In this document: positions 25,911-35,900 of the stretch, in pieces
How positions within the stretch are numbered: position 1 is the first letter of the stretch
How the letters are laid out: each line of letters starts with the position of its first letter
Assembly: GCA_014116815.1 (NCBI GenBank)
Contig: JACGYV010000008.1
Location: 1 to 64,000 of the forward strand
Direction of reading: 5' to 3'
DNA: 64,000 nt
Origin: Holosporaceae bacterium 'Namur'
Lineage (GTDB): Bacteria > Pseudomonadota > Alphaproteobacteria > Rickettsiales > Midichloriaceae
The notes under the pieces: model-generated
The model's input: the letters and a program-made list of their open reading frames with translations, nothing else
What the model was told of the DNA's origin: nothing
Database searches by the model: none
Program-made: the position numbers and the translations under genes

Positions 25911-28469
25911 GTGTTTAAATTGAGCAAAATAATTGCAATATTACTTTTACTAACTTTTGCTTTGGAAGTAAAAGCTCAAAGTCAGGAACCTTCAAACACA
26001 TTAGCACAAGAGGGGAAAGATAATGATTCCCGCTATATCTCAGTTAAGCAACAGCCGTTTAAAGCAACAATAGAAATTCCCTTTAAAAAGGATTCGGCAG
26101 CGGCTGCCTATATAAGAGGGAATAAGCTTTGGATAATATTTAATGAGTATAAAAAATTTAATTATGATGCATTCGAATTAGAGAATAATTCTGTGTTTAA
26201 TAAAGATAATTATTGGGTTAAGTCTTTAAGCCAACAAGAGGTAGATCAAAACAATACTTTTTTAGTATTGGATCTGTTTACGATATTCACAAAAACTCCG
26301 CAAATAAAACTTACCAAAAATGAAGAAAATTGGACTTTTGAGATAAATGAAAATATATCACCGTCGACTTCCGATATAAATGTGGAAAGTAAACCCGGTG
26401 AGCTTCCTTTTTCCAGGGTTGAAATAGAGGTGGGAGAAAGCATTAATGCTATAGATTTTATTGACCCGTTTGTCGGGGATAACTTATTAATAGTGCCTAT
26501 GAAAAGCTTTAAGCAAGTATCTAAGGAAAGGAGATTTGTTGATTTTAATATATTTAAATCAATCCAGGGAGTTGCTATACGGAAAATTTCCGATGAAGTA
26601 TCTTACAGTGCAAACGGTGATGTGTTATTTATTAGCTCTGATGATATTACGACGCTCTCTGCAAAAGTTATTCCGCAGAAATCAAAGGTTGTTAAGCCTC
26701 TGCTTATTAATAAGTTATCCGAATTAACCGGTCATGAGAAAGGTATTATAAATTTACGTCCTTATATAGTTAAAGATGCAAATTTTAATTATGAAAATTA
26801 TAAATTGATGCATGGGCTCGAAGGGTTAAATAAAGATGAAAATGCAGCGACTTATACTAAGCTCGCCTTACTTTATTTAGCAAATGACCTTTATAAAGAA
26901 GCTAACCTCATGCTCAAAATTATTAAGCAAAGTAATTATGAGTATTCAAGTAACTATAAAGTTCAGTTATTAGAAGTAATCATAAATTTCATGAATAAAA
27001 GATATGACGATGCCTTTACAGTAGTTAAATCTATGGATACTACCGACATACCTATTAATTTCAGAGATGAAATCAGATTTTGGCAGTCAATTATCGCTTA
27101 TGCATCAGGTAACACTAAAGACTATATATTAAGTAACCGGGTGGGTAGCTTATTTGAAAATACATCGCTTAATTTTTTATCAGGGTATACTCCCAATATA
27201 ATTACGGAATTAGCTATAGTTACAATTGATAATAAAGTTGCAAACAAGCAATTTAAGGTAGCTGAGCAAATTGTAAATTCAGCTCTCGATACTAAAGGTA
27301 TAAGCGAGCATTTAAAGAATAGATTAAATTATATTACCGCAAAATACTATCTCTCACAAAATCAGGAAAAAGTAGCTAATCCTTATTTAGATGAATGTAT
27401 AGCAAATGTATTTGATACATTAAATCGAACTTTGTGCAGATTCGAGAAAGTAAAGTATCAACTTGAGCATTCAAAGATAAATCCTGAAGAAGCAATTGAT
27501 GAGCTTGATAAGTTGACTTATATTTGGCGCGGAGATCAGCTCGAAATAGATATATTGGATTACTTAGGGAATCTTTATAATAAAGATGATAAGTATATAG
27601 AAGCATTAAAAACGTGGAATAAAATTGTTAAATATTACCCAAACTCTAATAATACTATGGTAGTCCAACGCAATATGAGCGAAACATTTATCAAATTCTT
27701 CCTAAATAGCGGAGATGAAAAAATGGCTCCCTTGGAAGTTTTGGGAATCTTCTATGAATTTAAGGATTTAATTCCGCTTGGGGATACCGGAGATAAGATA
27801 ATATCCAAGTTTATTGATAGCTTGATAAGGCTTGATTTACTGGATAGGGCGGCGGCAATTTTGCATTACCAGGTTTTAAACAGGTTAACGGGTTTGGAAA
27901 GGGAAGAGGCAATTAATAAGCTGGCTAAGATAGATATAAATAATCTGAAACCTGAATTAGCTTTAGAAGTTTTAGCATTGGGTGATAAAGATTTTCCTAT
28001 GGTAAATGCATTGGTTGAAAGAAAATATATTAAGGCTGAAGCTTTATATTTAACCCGCAATTATAATCAGGCTTTAGATGACCTTAAGAATGACTATTCA
28101 CAAAGAGCCGATGATATAAAATCTAATATATATTGGGATTTGCAATATTGGAACGAATTCAACAACTATTCGGAACCTTATTTATATTCAATAATAAATA
28201 AAAAAGATCCGCTTTCCGAAGAAGAAGTAAAAAGAGTATTAAAGCAGGCTGTCTCCTATATCATAACGGAGAGAAAGGACTTACTTGCCGAGTTATATAA
28301 AAACTTTAAAGATCGCATGTCACTCAATACCGCATATGCAAATGTGCTGAAAATTCTTTCCGAGGCATTGCTTACCAAACCGGGTAATAGTATCATAGGT
28401 GCCCAAGATATTGCTAACTATAAAGCAATAGTTGATAATTTAGTACAACCTTCAGGAGCAGTAAAATAA
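25911..28469 (+). CDS. Exported TPR-like repeat protein
   Basis: An 852-residue exported protein of unknown function. The GTG start at 25911 gives a signal peptide (LSKIIAILLLLTFALEVKA, cleavage before QSQ). The first 270 residues are beta-rich; from about residue 300 onward it is helical with TPR-like pairs (TKLALLYLANDLYKEANLML, and DYLGNLYNKDDKYIEALKTW at about 550). It probably lies in the periplasm. Its stop overlaps the kdsB start by one base (TAATG), which suggests coupled translation. Confidence 0.8.
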   Translation: MFKLSKIIAILLLLTFALEVKAQSQEPSNTLAQEGKDNDSRYISVKQQPFKATIEIPFKKDSAAAAYIRGNKLWIIFNEYKKFNYDAFELENNSVFNKDNYWVKSLSQQEVDQNNTFLVLDLFTIFTKTPQIKLTKNEENWTFEINENISPSTSDINVESKPGELPFSRVEIEVGESINAIDFIDPFVGDNLLIVPMKSFKQVSKERRFVDFNIFKSIQGVAIRKISDEVSYSANGDVLFISSDDITTLSAKVIPQKSKVVKPLLINKLSELTGHEKGIINLRPYIVKDANFNYENYKLMHGLEGLNKDENAATYTKLALLYLANDLYKEANLMLKIIKQSNYEYSSNYKVQLLEVIINFMNKRYDDAFTVVKSMDTTDIPINFRDEIRFWQSIIAYASGNTKDYILSNRVGSLFENTSLNFLSGYTPNIITELAIVTIDNKVANKQFKVAEQIVNSALDTKGISEHLKNRLNYITAKYYLSQNQEKVANPYLDECIANVFDTLNRTLCRFEKVKYQLEHSKINPEEAIDELDKLTYIWRGDQLEIDILDYLGNLYNKDDKYIEALKTWNKIVKYYPNSNNTMVVQRNMSETFIKFFLNSGDEKMAPLEVLGIFYEFKDLIPLGDTGDKIISKFIDSLIRLDLLDRAAAILHYQVLNRLTGLEREEAINKLAKIDINNLKPELALEVLALGDKDFPMVNALVERKYIKAEALYLTRNYNQALDDLKNDYSQRADDIKSNIYWDLQYWNEFNNYSEPYLYSIINKKDPLSEEEVKRVLKQAVSYIITERKDLLAELYKNFKDRMSLNTAYANVLKILSEALLTKPGNSIIGAQDIANYKAIVDNLVQPSGAVK

Positions 28470-29182
28470 TGAACCGAAACTCCGTAGTTATTATTCCGGC
28501 ACGTTTAGCTTCCACAAGATTGCCGAATAAACCGTTGCTTGATATCGCCGGCAAGCCTATGATAATAAGAGCTGCCGAGCAAGCGCGAAAATCCGGAGTA
28601 GGGGAGGTATTGGTAGCCTGCGGTGACCGGCAAATTTTTGATCTGGTTAAAGCACATAATTTTAACGCGGTAATGACGGATCCGAATCTTTCCAGCGGGA
28701 GTGACAGAGTTTATGCTGCTTACAAGCAATTAAATCTAAAACATGAGTTTATAATTAACTTACAAGGAGATCTACCTACGGTTTCACCTGAGTTAATAAT
28801 TAAAATAAATGACGATTTAATGAGCTCAAAAGCTGATATAGCAACTGCTGCTGCTAAAATTATCGATGAAGAAGAAAAAAACAACCCTAATGTTGTGAAA
28901 ACGGTTATCGGGTTTAATATGAGAGCTTTATATTTTACCAGAAGTGCATGCCCTTGGGGAGAGGGGGATTTATATCATCATATCGGCATTTACGGCTATA
29001 AAAAAGAAGCATTGGAACAATATGTTAACTTCCCTTCTTCGCCTTTAGAAAAGAGGGAAAGACTTGAGCAGCTGAGAGCATTGGAAAACGGGCTTTCGAT
29101 AAGCGTAAGTATTGTTGATTCAATTCCGATCGGTGTGGATACTAAAGAAGACCTGGAAGCAGCAAGAAAGGTATATATATAA
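28469..29182 (+). CDS. kdsB: 3-deoxy-manno-octulosonate cytidylyltransferase (KdsB)
   Basis: KdsB makes CMP-Kdo, the activated inner-core sugar of LPS. The 237-residue protein begins with the signature VIIPARLASTRLPNKPLLD and has the nucleotide-binding FIINLQGDLPT and the catalytic-site LYFTRSACPW region, HHIGIYGYKKEAL and the C-terminal SIPIGVDTKEDLEAAR. It overlaps the preceding gene by one base. Its presence indicates a Kdo-containing LPS. Confidence 0.96.
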   Translation: MNRNSVVIIPARLASTRLPNKPLLDIAGKPMIIRAAEQARKSGVGEVLVACGDRQIFDLVKAHNFNAVMTDPNLSSGSDRVYAAYKQLNLKHEFIINLQGDLPTVSPELIIKINDDLMSSKADIATAAAKIIDEEEKNNPNVVKTVIGFNMRALYFTRSACPWGEGDLYHHIGIYGYKKEALEQYVNFPSSPLEKRERLEQLRALENGLSISVSIVDSIPIGVDTKEDLEAARKVYI

Positions 29183-29437
29183 ACAGAAATAAAACTTTAA
29201 TTATATTGATTATAACTTTTATGTTTGGTAAAATGCATAAAAGCCAAAGCTGGTTGAAAAAATTAATTCTTAATTTTATGATACGATTCTTAAAAATTAT
29301 AAATTCTTTTGCTTCTATATATGGAAGCAATCCATGTATTAAGGCTCTCTGTTGCTAGCTATAGCTGGCATATTTCTTCTTTTCAAATTTATAAAAATCA
29401 AATTTTTCGCATTAATTAATAAGCATGAAGGTAAACC

Positions 29438-30664
29438 ATGTGTGTATATCATTTTTTGAAACCAAAAAGAAAGCCTAATGGGGCTATTATTTATTTTATT
29501 GCGATTATTCTAGGTATTATAAGCGGTTTTTCATATTTCCCTTCTCTGCAAAGCTTGGGGCTATTTATTTCAGAAGTTTTCATTAGAATTTTTAAATGTA
29601 TTAGCCTGCCTATTATTGCGCTTTCCATTATTGTTACTTTATCTCAATATAATACAGGTGATAAAATGAAAGGAATATGGCAAAGAACACTTTTTTATAC
29701 AATAAGCACGACAATTATTGCGGCAAGTGTTGCATGCGTTTTATATCTGATTATCTCACCCTCCGGCATTAACAAGGCAAATTTTAATCCCGGTTATTTA
29801 CCAACTGCACTTCCAAAGAGCAGTTATGCAAGTTACTTGATCAACCTAATCCCCTCCAATATTTTTTCTCCGTTTTTAGAACATCAGGTGATGGCAGCAC
29901 TTTTGGTCAGTATGATCAGCGGTATTGCCATTCGCTACATACCTGATCAAGAATCACGTAATACGATTACTAATTTCTTCAAGGGAGCGCATGGTATATT
30001 CCTCGTTATAACGGGTTGGATAGTACAGATTATTCCGATTGCTTTATTCGGGTTTATCACCACAACTATCGTGCAGCTCAGGAACGGGGTTAATATTAGC
30101 GGCCTTGGCGGGTATTTATCCGTGATTGTGCTTGCAAACATAGTTCAAGGTTTAGTGATTTTGCCTGCATTTTTATATATTAATAAAATAAAGCCGTTTC
30201 AGACCTTGCAAGGAATGTTGCCGGCTCTGTCAGTAGCATTTTTTTCAAAGTCATCTGCCGGAGCACTACCGGTGACTATGGTAACCGTTGAGCGCAATTT
30301 AGGGGTGTCACCTAAGATAAGTAGAGTTGTGCTGCCGCTCTGTACCTCAATTAATATGAACGGATGTGCTGCTTTTATTTTTACAACCGTAATTTACCTG
30401 ATGCAGAATAATGGTATAGAGGTTAGCTTTGTTACAATGGTGATATGGGTTTTTATTGCTACCGTTGCTGCAATCGGTAATGCAGGTGTGCCGATGGGAT
30501 GTTTTTTCCTCAGTGCAAGTTTGCTGACCGGTATGGATATTCCAATTGTGCTGCTTGGGCTAATTCTACCGTTTTATAGTATTATAGATATGATAGAAAC
30601 TGCTTTAAATGTTTGGTCTGATTCTTGTATTACTAAAGTAATTGATGATAAAACCAAACTTTAA
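29438..30664 (+). CDS. Dicarboxylate/amino acid:cation symporter (DAACS)
   Basis: A 408-residue inner-membrane transporter of the GltP/DctA family. It keeps the first re-entrant loop motif FFSKSSAGALPVTM and the TM7 motif as INMNGCAAF, where relatives have NMDGT; the Asp to Asn change affects a residue involved in sodium binding. The second loop GNAGVPMGCFFLS and NVWSDSC, matching the usual NVxGD region, are present. The substrate is probably glutamate, aspartate or a C4-dicarboxylate. It is a single gene. Confidence 0.9.
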   Translation: MCVYHFLKPKRKPNGAIIYFIAIILGIISGFSYFPSLQSLGLFISEVFIRIFKCISLPIIALSIIVTLSQYNTGDKMKGIWQRTLFYTISTTIIAASVACVLYLIISPSGINKANFNPGYLPTALPKSSYASYLINLIPSNIFSPFLEHQVMAALLVSMISGIAIRYIPDQESRNTITNFFKGAHGIFLVITGWIVQIIPIALFGFITTTIVQLRNGVNISGLGGYLSVIVLANIVQGLVILPAFLYINKIKPFQTLQGMLPALSVAFFSKSSAGALPVTMVTVERNLGVSPKISRVVLPLCTSINMNGCAAFIFTTVIYLMQNNGIEVSFVTMVIWVFIATVAAIGNAGVPMGCFFLSASLLTGMDIPIVLLGLILPFYSIIDMIETALNVWSDSCITKVIDDKTKL

Positions 30665-30681
30665 TTCAGTGTAACTTTCCT

Positions 30682-31080
30682 TTACTGAGTAGGGGCTAAA
30701 TTTGTATATATTACTTTAGATGAAGAATCAGTATCATTATTTTTTTCCTCTTTATTTTTAGTAAGTGAATTACAGCCTTTAGCTTCAAACAAAGAATTAA
30801 GATAATCAAGCCTATCTTGTAAAATTAATTTATTTTTTAGCGAGTCTATTTGAACAACGGGAATACATACGGGAGATGACATAAACACCTGCGGGAACTT
30901 GTAGCGTTTGTTTGCATAATTTACTAAATGCTCAGCTTCTTTTATGGAGTAAAGGAGGTCGCTGCAATCCTTGTATTCATCAGTTATTTCGACTACCTTC
31001 ATTTCTTCCATATGAGAAGATTTGCAACTGCACCCTGTAAGAAGCAGTAAAACAATAGCAACAACTTTTGGTTTATGCAT
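30682..31080 (-). CDS. Small lipoprotein, hypothetical
   Basis: A 132-residue protein with a lipoprotein signal: a basic start, hydrophobic VVAIVLLLL and the lipobox LTGC with Cys17. The remainder is charged and has three further cysteines (CSDLLYS, SSPVCIPV, KGCNSL). A role is not recognisable. It is convergent with the DAACS transporter, 17 bases away. Confidence 0.7.
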   Translation of the reverse strand: MHKPKVVAIVLLLLTGCSCKSSHMEEMKVVEITDEYKDCSDLLYSIKEAEHLVNYANKRYKFPQVFMSSPVCIPVVQIDSLKNKLILQDRLDYLNSLFEAKGCNSLTKNKEEKNNDTDSSSKVIYTNLAPTQ

Positions 31081-31140
31081 TAAAACTAATTATAAAACAA
31101 TACTATAATAAGATTATTACAATTTTCTTTTTTAAAGTCT

Positions 31141-31157
31141 ATTGCTTATTAAGCAAT
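31141..31157. repeat. Short perfect inverted repeat
   Basis: ATTGCTTA and TAAGCAAT flank a single T. It lies in the gap between the divergent lipoprotein gene and the broken gene at 31317 and could be an operator; no other support. Confidence 0.35.
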
Positions 31158-31255
31158 GAGAGTATTAAAATTTATGTAACGGATAGATAGGATAGATATA
31201 ATTAAGGGTTACATTATTGCTTATAAAATTTATTTTTGTTATAAAATGTAAATAA

Positions 31256-31291
31256 TATAAATTAATATAAATTAATATAAATTAATATAAA
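31256..31291. repeat. Tandem 10-bp A+T repeat
   Basis: About three and a half copies of ATAAATTAAT in direct tandem, with a helical-turn period, ending 25 bases before the ATG at 31317. Phased A/T tracts of this kind can bend DNA or act as an UP-type element. Copy number may vary by slippage. Confidence 0.6.
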
Positions 31292-31316
31292 GATTGATTT
31301 TTAAGGAGCAAAAATT

Positions 31317-32057
31317 ATGGCTGATAAACAAGCCAAAGGTTTAGGCAAAGAAGCATTATTGTAAGTAATTAATGTAAAACAAGCCGGTGCAATTCCGGGT
31401 CATACATATGAAACCGTTAGCCATGAGGTTGCGGAAAGAGTAGCGGAAGTACAATATAATATAGCAAATTATCTACTAACACGGAAAGAGTATCCTATAG
31501 TAGAAGAGTCAAGCTACAAAGATATAGATTGTAATAATTCTCCCTTAATGTGTCGAGTTACGCAAGATATTATTTTCCCCTCAGGATTACCCGGTAACTT
31601 TAAAAGTCTAAATAGTCTTCAGAAAGAATTTATTTATGAAGAAGGCGGTGCTGCAACTTTAGTTTATTTGGGGTTACTTCCGAAATTGTATGCTGCAATT
31701 GATAAGGATTCCTATGATTTGATTCAATCTGAGTTTAAACAGGGTGTGTATGATAAAATATTTTCTTATAGAAAATTAATTGCTATGAAACACATAAAAA
31801 TTGCCGCAGAAAAATACTATGAAAATTCATCATCCCAGCAAAAGGTAATTTTAGTTTACGGAGGGTTTCATGATTTTCAGGAAGAATGTGATGAGTATGG
31901 TTTTAAACTTACCGAGGTGGATTTTGTAATTAATAAGCCTTTTAACAGCGATGCCGTAAGAGCATATATCACTGAAGAAGATGAGGGTTATGATGACTAT
32001 GATTCAATTAGTACAAACTATATGCACCAGATAAATTCATCAAGTGCGGAGTTCTAA
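31317..32057 (+). pseudogene. Hypothetical gene with premature ochre stop at codon 16
   Basis: A strong ribosome site (AAGGAG) precedes the ATG at 31317, but codon 16 is TAA (31362-31364). The same frame stays open for 230 more codons to 32057 and the part between 31365 and 31547 has protein-like composition (AIPGHTYETVSHEVAERVAE), so the stop interrupts what was one gene of about 246 codons. The first ATG after the stop is at 31548 and has no ribosome site. The product (KFIYEEGG-type middle, acidic tail TEEDEGYDDYDS) is not recognised. It may be dead, read through, or re-initiated as a 169-residue form. Confidence 0.65.
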
Positions 32058-32100
32058 GTTATTTAACTTAATTTACTATACATGTTGGAGTAGTGTGCAC

Positions 32101-33087
32101 CTAACCCAAAAACCTACTCGCAACCGCATAATAGAGCGGTATCCCGATAATGATATTAAAAGGGAAGGTGATGGCAAGTGAGATCGGTATGTAAAGTGCA
32201 GCTTTAGCTTGCGGCAATGCATGCCGCATTACGGCGGGAACTGCAATATATGAAGCGCTGGCGCAAAGCGTCATGAACAGCATACCGGTACCTAAGTCAA
32301 GGTTTAGCAGCATACTAACACTTAGCCCGATTGCTGCTCCGATGAGCGGCATATAAATACCGAATAGAAATAAAGGAATGGTAAATTTACGCAAGTACCC
32401 TAATTCTTTCGCCACCGTTAAACCCATATCGAGAAGAAATAAAGATAGCATACCTTGAAAAGGAGCGACTATAAACCCTTCCATTTTTTCCATTCCGCCT
32501 GCGCCTCCTTGCCAGCCTATAATAAAAGAGCCCAAAAGGAGTACGATAGCGCCGTTAGTAAAAATTTTATGCATCGGATGAGAGGAAGCTGAATTGGTAT
32601 TCGTAAAACTGGAAGGGGCATATCTGTGAGCTATATGTAACCCGGATAATATTGCGGGCGCTTCCATTAACGCCATGATAGCTACCATATAGCCGGCATA
32701 TTCAATTTGATTTGATTTTAAGAATGCAGAAGCAGTGATAAAGGTAACTACGCTAATCGAGCCGTAGTGTGCAGCAATTGCAGCAGAGGTAGGAATATCT
32801 ATTTTTGTGGTAATCTGCAATAATATGTGGCCGATATAAGGTTGGATAAACCCGAGTATTAAGCTCAAAGATATTAAAATCCACATATTATTATCCACTG
32901 AATTCGCTTCGGCAATAGTCGCGCCGCCTTTAAAGCCTATAGAAAGCATAAGGTATATAGTTAAATAATTACCGATGCTTTCAGGTATTGAAAGGTCGGA
33001 TCTTATTACTCCGGCTACAATTCCTAAAATAAAAAACATTAATGGTATTGATAAAAGGTTAGAAGATATGGTTTCAATAAAAATCAT
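32101..33087 (-). CDS. Sodium-dependent bicarbonate transporter, SbtA-like
   Basis: A 328-residue membrane protein of the SbtA (DUF897) family, with about ten helices arranged as an inverted repeat. Recognisable stretches are LTIYLMLSIGFKGGATIAEA, AIAAHYGSISVVTFITA, and in the second half LFLLDMGLTVAKELGYLR and TLCASASYIAVPAVMRHALP. In cyanobacteria it imports bicarbonate with sodium; the substrate here is inferred from family only. It is a single gene. Confidence 0.88.
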   Translation of the reverse strand: MIFIETISSNLLSIPLMFFILGIVAGVIRSDLSIPESIGNYLTIYLMLSIGFKGGATIAEANSVDNNMWILISLSLILGFIQPYIGHILLQITTKIDIPTSAAIAAHYGSISVVTFITASAFLKSNQIEYAGYMVAIMALMEAPAILSGLHIAHRYAPSSFTNTNSASSHPMHKIFTNGAIVLLLGSFIIGWQGGAGGMEKMEGFIVAPFQGMLSLFLLDMGLTVAKELGYLRKFTIPLFLFGIYMPLIGAAIGLSVSMLLNLDLGTGMLFMTLCASASYIAVPAVMRHALPQAKAALYIPISLAITFPFNIIIGIPLYYAVASRFLG

Positions 33088-33372
33088 AACACATTGTTTC
33101 CTAAAATTTTTTATTGAATAAGTTTGCTTCAGTATTAATTTGCTTTTGCTTTCTTATTCTCAAATCCTAAAGCATAAATATAGGAATAAAAAAGAAAAGT
33201 CCATAAGACAGAGCTTTATTACTTTGAATTAATAAGTGAATAAATATTGGTCACTCGGCTATATACATTCTCCTATGCAGCTTTTTCCATTTTATATAAC
33301 CCATTTTTATCAGTTATGATAATCGGAATAGAAGTAAAAATAATTCTAATTTACTAACTCTTCATTATTATT
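33088..33372. other. Intergenic region between SbtA-like gene and rlmN
   Basis: About 285 bases with no coding frame. Both neighbours are on the minus strand, so it should hold the promoter of the SbtA-like gene and the end of the hpf-rlmN transcript. No clear hairpin or box was seen. Confidence 0.4.
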
Positions 33373-34455
33373 TTAAGTGGTGGATTTTCTCAATTTTATA
33401 CTTTCTGATTTTAATTGCCCGCATGCAGCTAAAATATCCTGTCCTCTCGGTCTTCTTACGGGAGACATATAACCGGCCGCTTCCACAACTTGAGCAAATT
33501 CATGAATTGTTTTCTTGTCGGAGCATTGGTATTCGGTACCCGGCCATTTATTAAACGGAATTATATTAATTTTCGCCGGAATCCCTTCAATCAAACGTAC
33601 TAATTCTTTTGCATCCTGTTTACTATCATTTACTCCTTTAAGCATGACATATTCAAATGTTACTTTCCTAAAACTGTTTTGTGTGGGCGCATATTTTCTA
33701 CAAGCATTAAGTAAGTCTTTTATAGGATACTTTTTATTGATGGGAACCAATGTATTTCTCAAATCATCTCTCACTGCATGCAAGGAAATTGCAAGGTTAA
33801 CCCCAAGCTCGTCACCGCATTTTTCAATTAGGGGAATAATTCCCGAAGTGGAAAGGGTGATTTTTCTTTTTGATATTCCAAGTCCGTCAGGATCCATAAT
33901 GATCTTTAGTGCTTTTGCCACATTATCATAATTAAGTAACGGTTCACCCATTCCCATCATAACAATATTGGTAAGTTTTCTGTTCTCTTCTTTAAAATTC
34001 CAATCTGATAAAGAATCCTTAGCATGTAGAACCTGTGCAACAATTTCTCCCGCCGTTAAATTTCTAACTAAATTTTGCGTTCCCGTATGGCAAAAGCTGC
34101 AATTTAATGTACATCCGACTTGTGAAGAAACGCATAAAGTACCTCGGGTTTTTTCAGGAATAAAAACAGCCTCTATTTCATTACTATCAGAAAATTTTAA
34201 TAACCACTTTCTGGTTTCATCAAAAGAAATCAGTTCTTTAGAAACTTGTGCACGCTTTAAAGTATATGACTCATTAAGCTTCTCTCTTAAAGAAGCAGGG
34301 AGATTAGTCATATGATTAAAATCGGCAATACCTGTGCGATATATCCATTGCCAAATTTGCTTTGCACGAAAAGAAGACTCGCCAAGCTCTTTAATTGCTG
34401 CGGCGAGCTCTACTTTATCCAAACCGATTAAGTTTTTTTTTATATTTTCTGACAT
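33373..34455 (-). CDS. rlmN: 23S rRNA (adenine2503-C2) methyltransferase RlmN
   Basis: RlmN is a radical SAM enzyme that methylates C2 of A2503 in 23S rRNA and of A37 in some tRNAs. The 360-residue protein has the cluster-binding motif [11 protein letters not shown] (CxxxCxxC), the [14 protein letters not shown] stretch, [14 protein letters not shown] and the second catalytic cysteine near the C-terminus (DILAACGQL). Length and motifs are complete. It follows hpf by 12 bases. Confidence 0.97.
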   Translation of the reverse strand: MSENIKKNLIGLDKVELAAAIKELGESSFRAKQIWQWIYRTGIADFNHMTNLPASLREKLNESYTLKRAQVSKELISFDETRKWLLKFSDSNEIEAVFIPEKTRGTLCVSSQVGCTLNCSFCHTGTQNLVRNLTAGEIVAQVLHAKDSLSDWNFKEENRKLTNIVMMGMGEPLLNYDNVAKALKIIMDPDGLGISKRKITLSTSGIIPLIEKCGDELGVNLAISLHAVRDDLRNTLVPINKKYPIKDLLNACRKYAPTQNSFRKVTFEYVMLKGVNDSKQDAKELVRLIEGIPAKINIIPFNKWPGTEYQCSDKKTIHEFAQVVEAAGYMSPVRRPRGQDILAACGQLKSESIKLRKSTT

Positions 34456-34467
34456 TTATAATAATTC

Positions 34468-35058
34468 TTAAGCTGAAATGTTAGTATCTACCCAGGAAAT
34501 GTTCCCGTCGCTGCGATAGTATACCAGATTTAGCTTATTGGTTCCACTATTAATAAATAATAGAGCGGGAAGATTCATTAAGTCCATTCTCATAACTGCA
34601 TCGCTCACACTTAAGCTTTGTATGCTGGTTGCTTTTTCAGCTATTATAACGGGAGCCTCGGAAGTTTCTTCGACCTCATCTTCTTCAGTAGAAGGAGAGA
34701 TTATGTATTTAGTTGCTGCGAACTCCTTCTCAGGCCTTATATTATGGTGGTTCTTAATCTTCCTTTTATAGCGGCGCAGTTGTTTTTCCATTCTTCTTAC
34801 CGCATCGTCAAAGCTTTGATAAGCGTCCGCTTCTAAGCCTTCGCCTTTAATTAATATTTTATTTCCCGTGCCTTCATTGACAATAATATCAGTCTTGAAT
34901 AAATGATTTTTAAAGTGATGCCCTTCTTTTGCGATTGCAACATGAGCGCTTATTGCCGAATCAAAATATTTAGTTACATTCTCGGTAATACTTTTTTCTA
35001 TATACTCCCGTAGAGAATCACCGATATCTAAATGTTTTCCTATAATTGATACTTGCAT
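34468..35058 (-). CDS. hpf: Ribosome hibernation promoting factor, long form
   Basis: HPF inactivates and dimerises ribosomes in slow growth. With the start at 35058 the protein has 196 residues: an N-terminal S30AE domain (MQVSIIGKHLDIGDSLREYI and RRMEKQLRRYKRKI) and the C-terminal dimerisation domain (MDLMNLPALLFINSGTNKLN). A longer frame begins at 35085, but AAGGGTTTG precedes the inner ATG and the domain starts there. It is co-directional with rlmN. Confidence 0.94.
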   Translation of the reverse strand: MQVSIIGKHLDIGDSLREYIEKSITENVTKYFDSAISAHVAIAKEGHHFKNHLFKTDIIVNEGTGNKILIKGEGLEADAYQSFDDAVRRMEKQLRRYKRKIKNHHNIRPEKEFAATKYIISPSTEEDEVEETSEAPVIIAEKATSIQSLSVSDAVMRMDLMNLPALLFINSGTNKLNLVYYRSDGNISWVDTNISA

Positions 35059-35146
35059 AAACAAACCCTTATTAAAAGTTAACATTCATTTTATAAATAT
35101 AACTTTAATTTTAAAATGGCCAGCGCAAATTTCTATTTTATTTAGA

Positions 35147-35689
35147 TTAAACGGTAAATAATTTTATATAGTCATTTTGCTTGCCTTTAATCCTTAATGA
35201 TCGGTATAAATGAATCTGATTAGATTGAAACTTTTTGTTATTGATTGTTTTATAAGTGGTTAAAAGGTTGTTAAGTTCAATTTTATTAAATTTTGCTTTT
35301 GTGCGTGCAACTGTGATATGGGGTTTAAACGGTTTTTTGTCAATATCAATCAAAGCATGTCGGAAGATTATTTTATCAAGCTCATGTTTAACTGCATTTA
35401 AGTATGGATTTAACTCTACTTCCAACGCAACTATATTAGGGTTCCAAAACACTGCTTTATTAAGGATAATATCAAAATGAGGAAACCTAATATAGTTTAA
35501 AGCTTCTTTTATAAGTATAATTTTCCGCTCATCCGATTTGCCTAAGAACTTAAGGGTAATATGCAAATTCGATGGTTTAACATACTTTATGGTTTTTAAG
35601 TCATTATCATATAAGTCGGTAATCAAGTTGGTAATATGCTCAGGAATGGCTATTCCGATAAAAGCATTGCCGATTATTGGTATTGGCAT
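35147..35689 (-). CDS. thpR: RNA 2',3'-cyclic phosphodiesterase ThpR
   Basis: A 180-residue 2H phosphoesterase of the LigT/ThpR family, which opens 2',3'-cyclic phosphates in RNA. Both catalytic motifs are present: HITLKFLGK in the N-terminal half and HITVARTK in the C-terminal half, about 80 residues apart. The N-terminus has the family pattern FIGIAIPEHI. It is a single gene between hpf and a GNAT gene. Confidence 0.92.
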   Translation of the reverse strand: MPIPIIGNAFIGIAIPEHITNLITDLYDNDLKTIKYVKPSNLHITLKFLGKSDERKIILIKEALNYIRFPHFDIILNKAVFWNPNIVALEVELNPYLNAVKHELDKIIFRHALIDIDKKPFKPHITVARTKAKFNKIELNNLLTTYKTINNKKFQSNQIHLYRSLRIKGKQNDYIKLFTV

Positions 35690-35900
35690 AACATTGTTGT
35701 TTTTATTATACTATAGTAAAATAAGTTAAATATCTAACGCGTTTATTCAAATACAATTATATATCCTGCCACTGAAAAATCAGATAGTAAGAAGCCCCCG
35801 CCTAGCCGTCATTTATACGCAAACTTAGTTTAATTTTTTATAGTTTAACTATGCTCCCTGTGCAGCATGACATAGGGTAAACTTTTATATAATATATAAC

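Noticed and set aside
29221..29358. 45-codon frame upstream of the DAACS transporter
   Set aside because: No ribosome site, no recognisable feature, and composition like the surrounding noncoding DNA.
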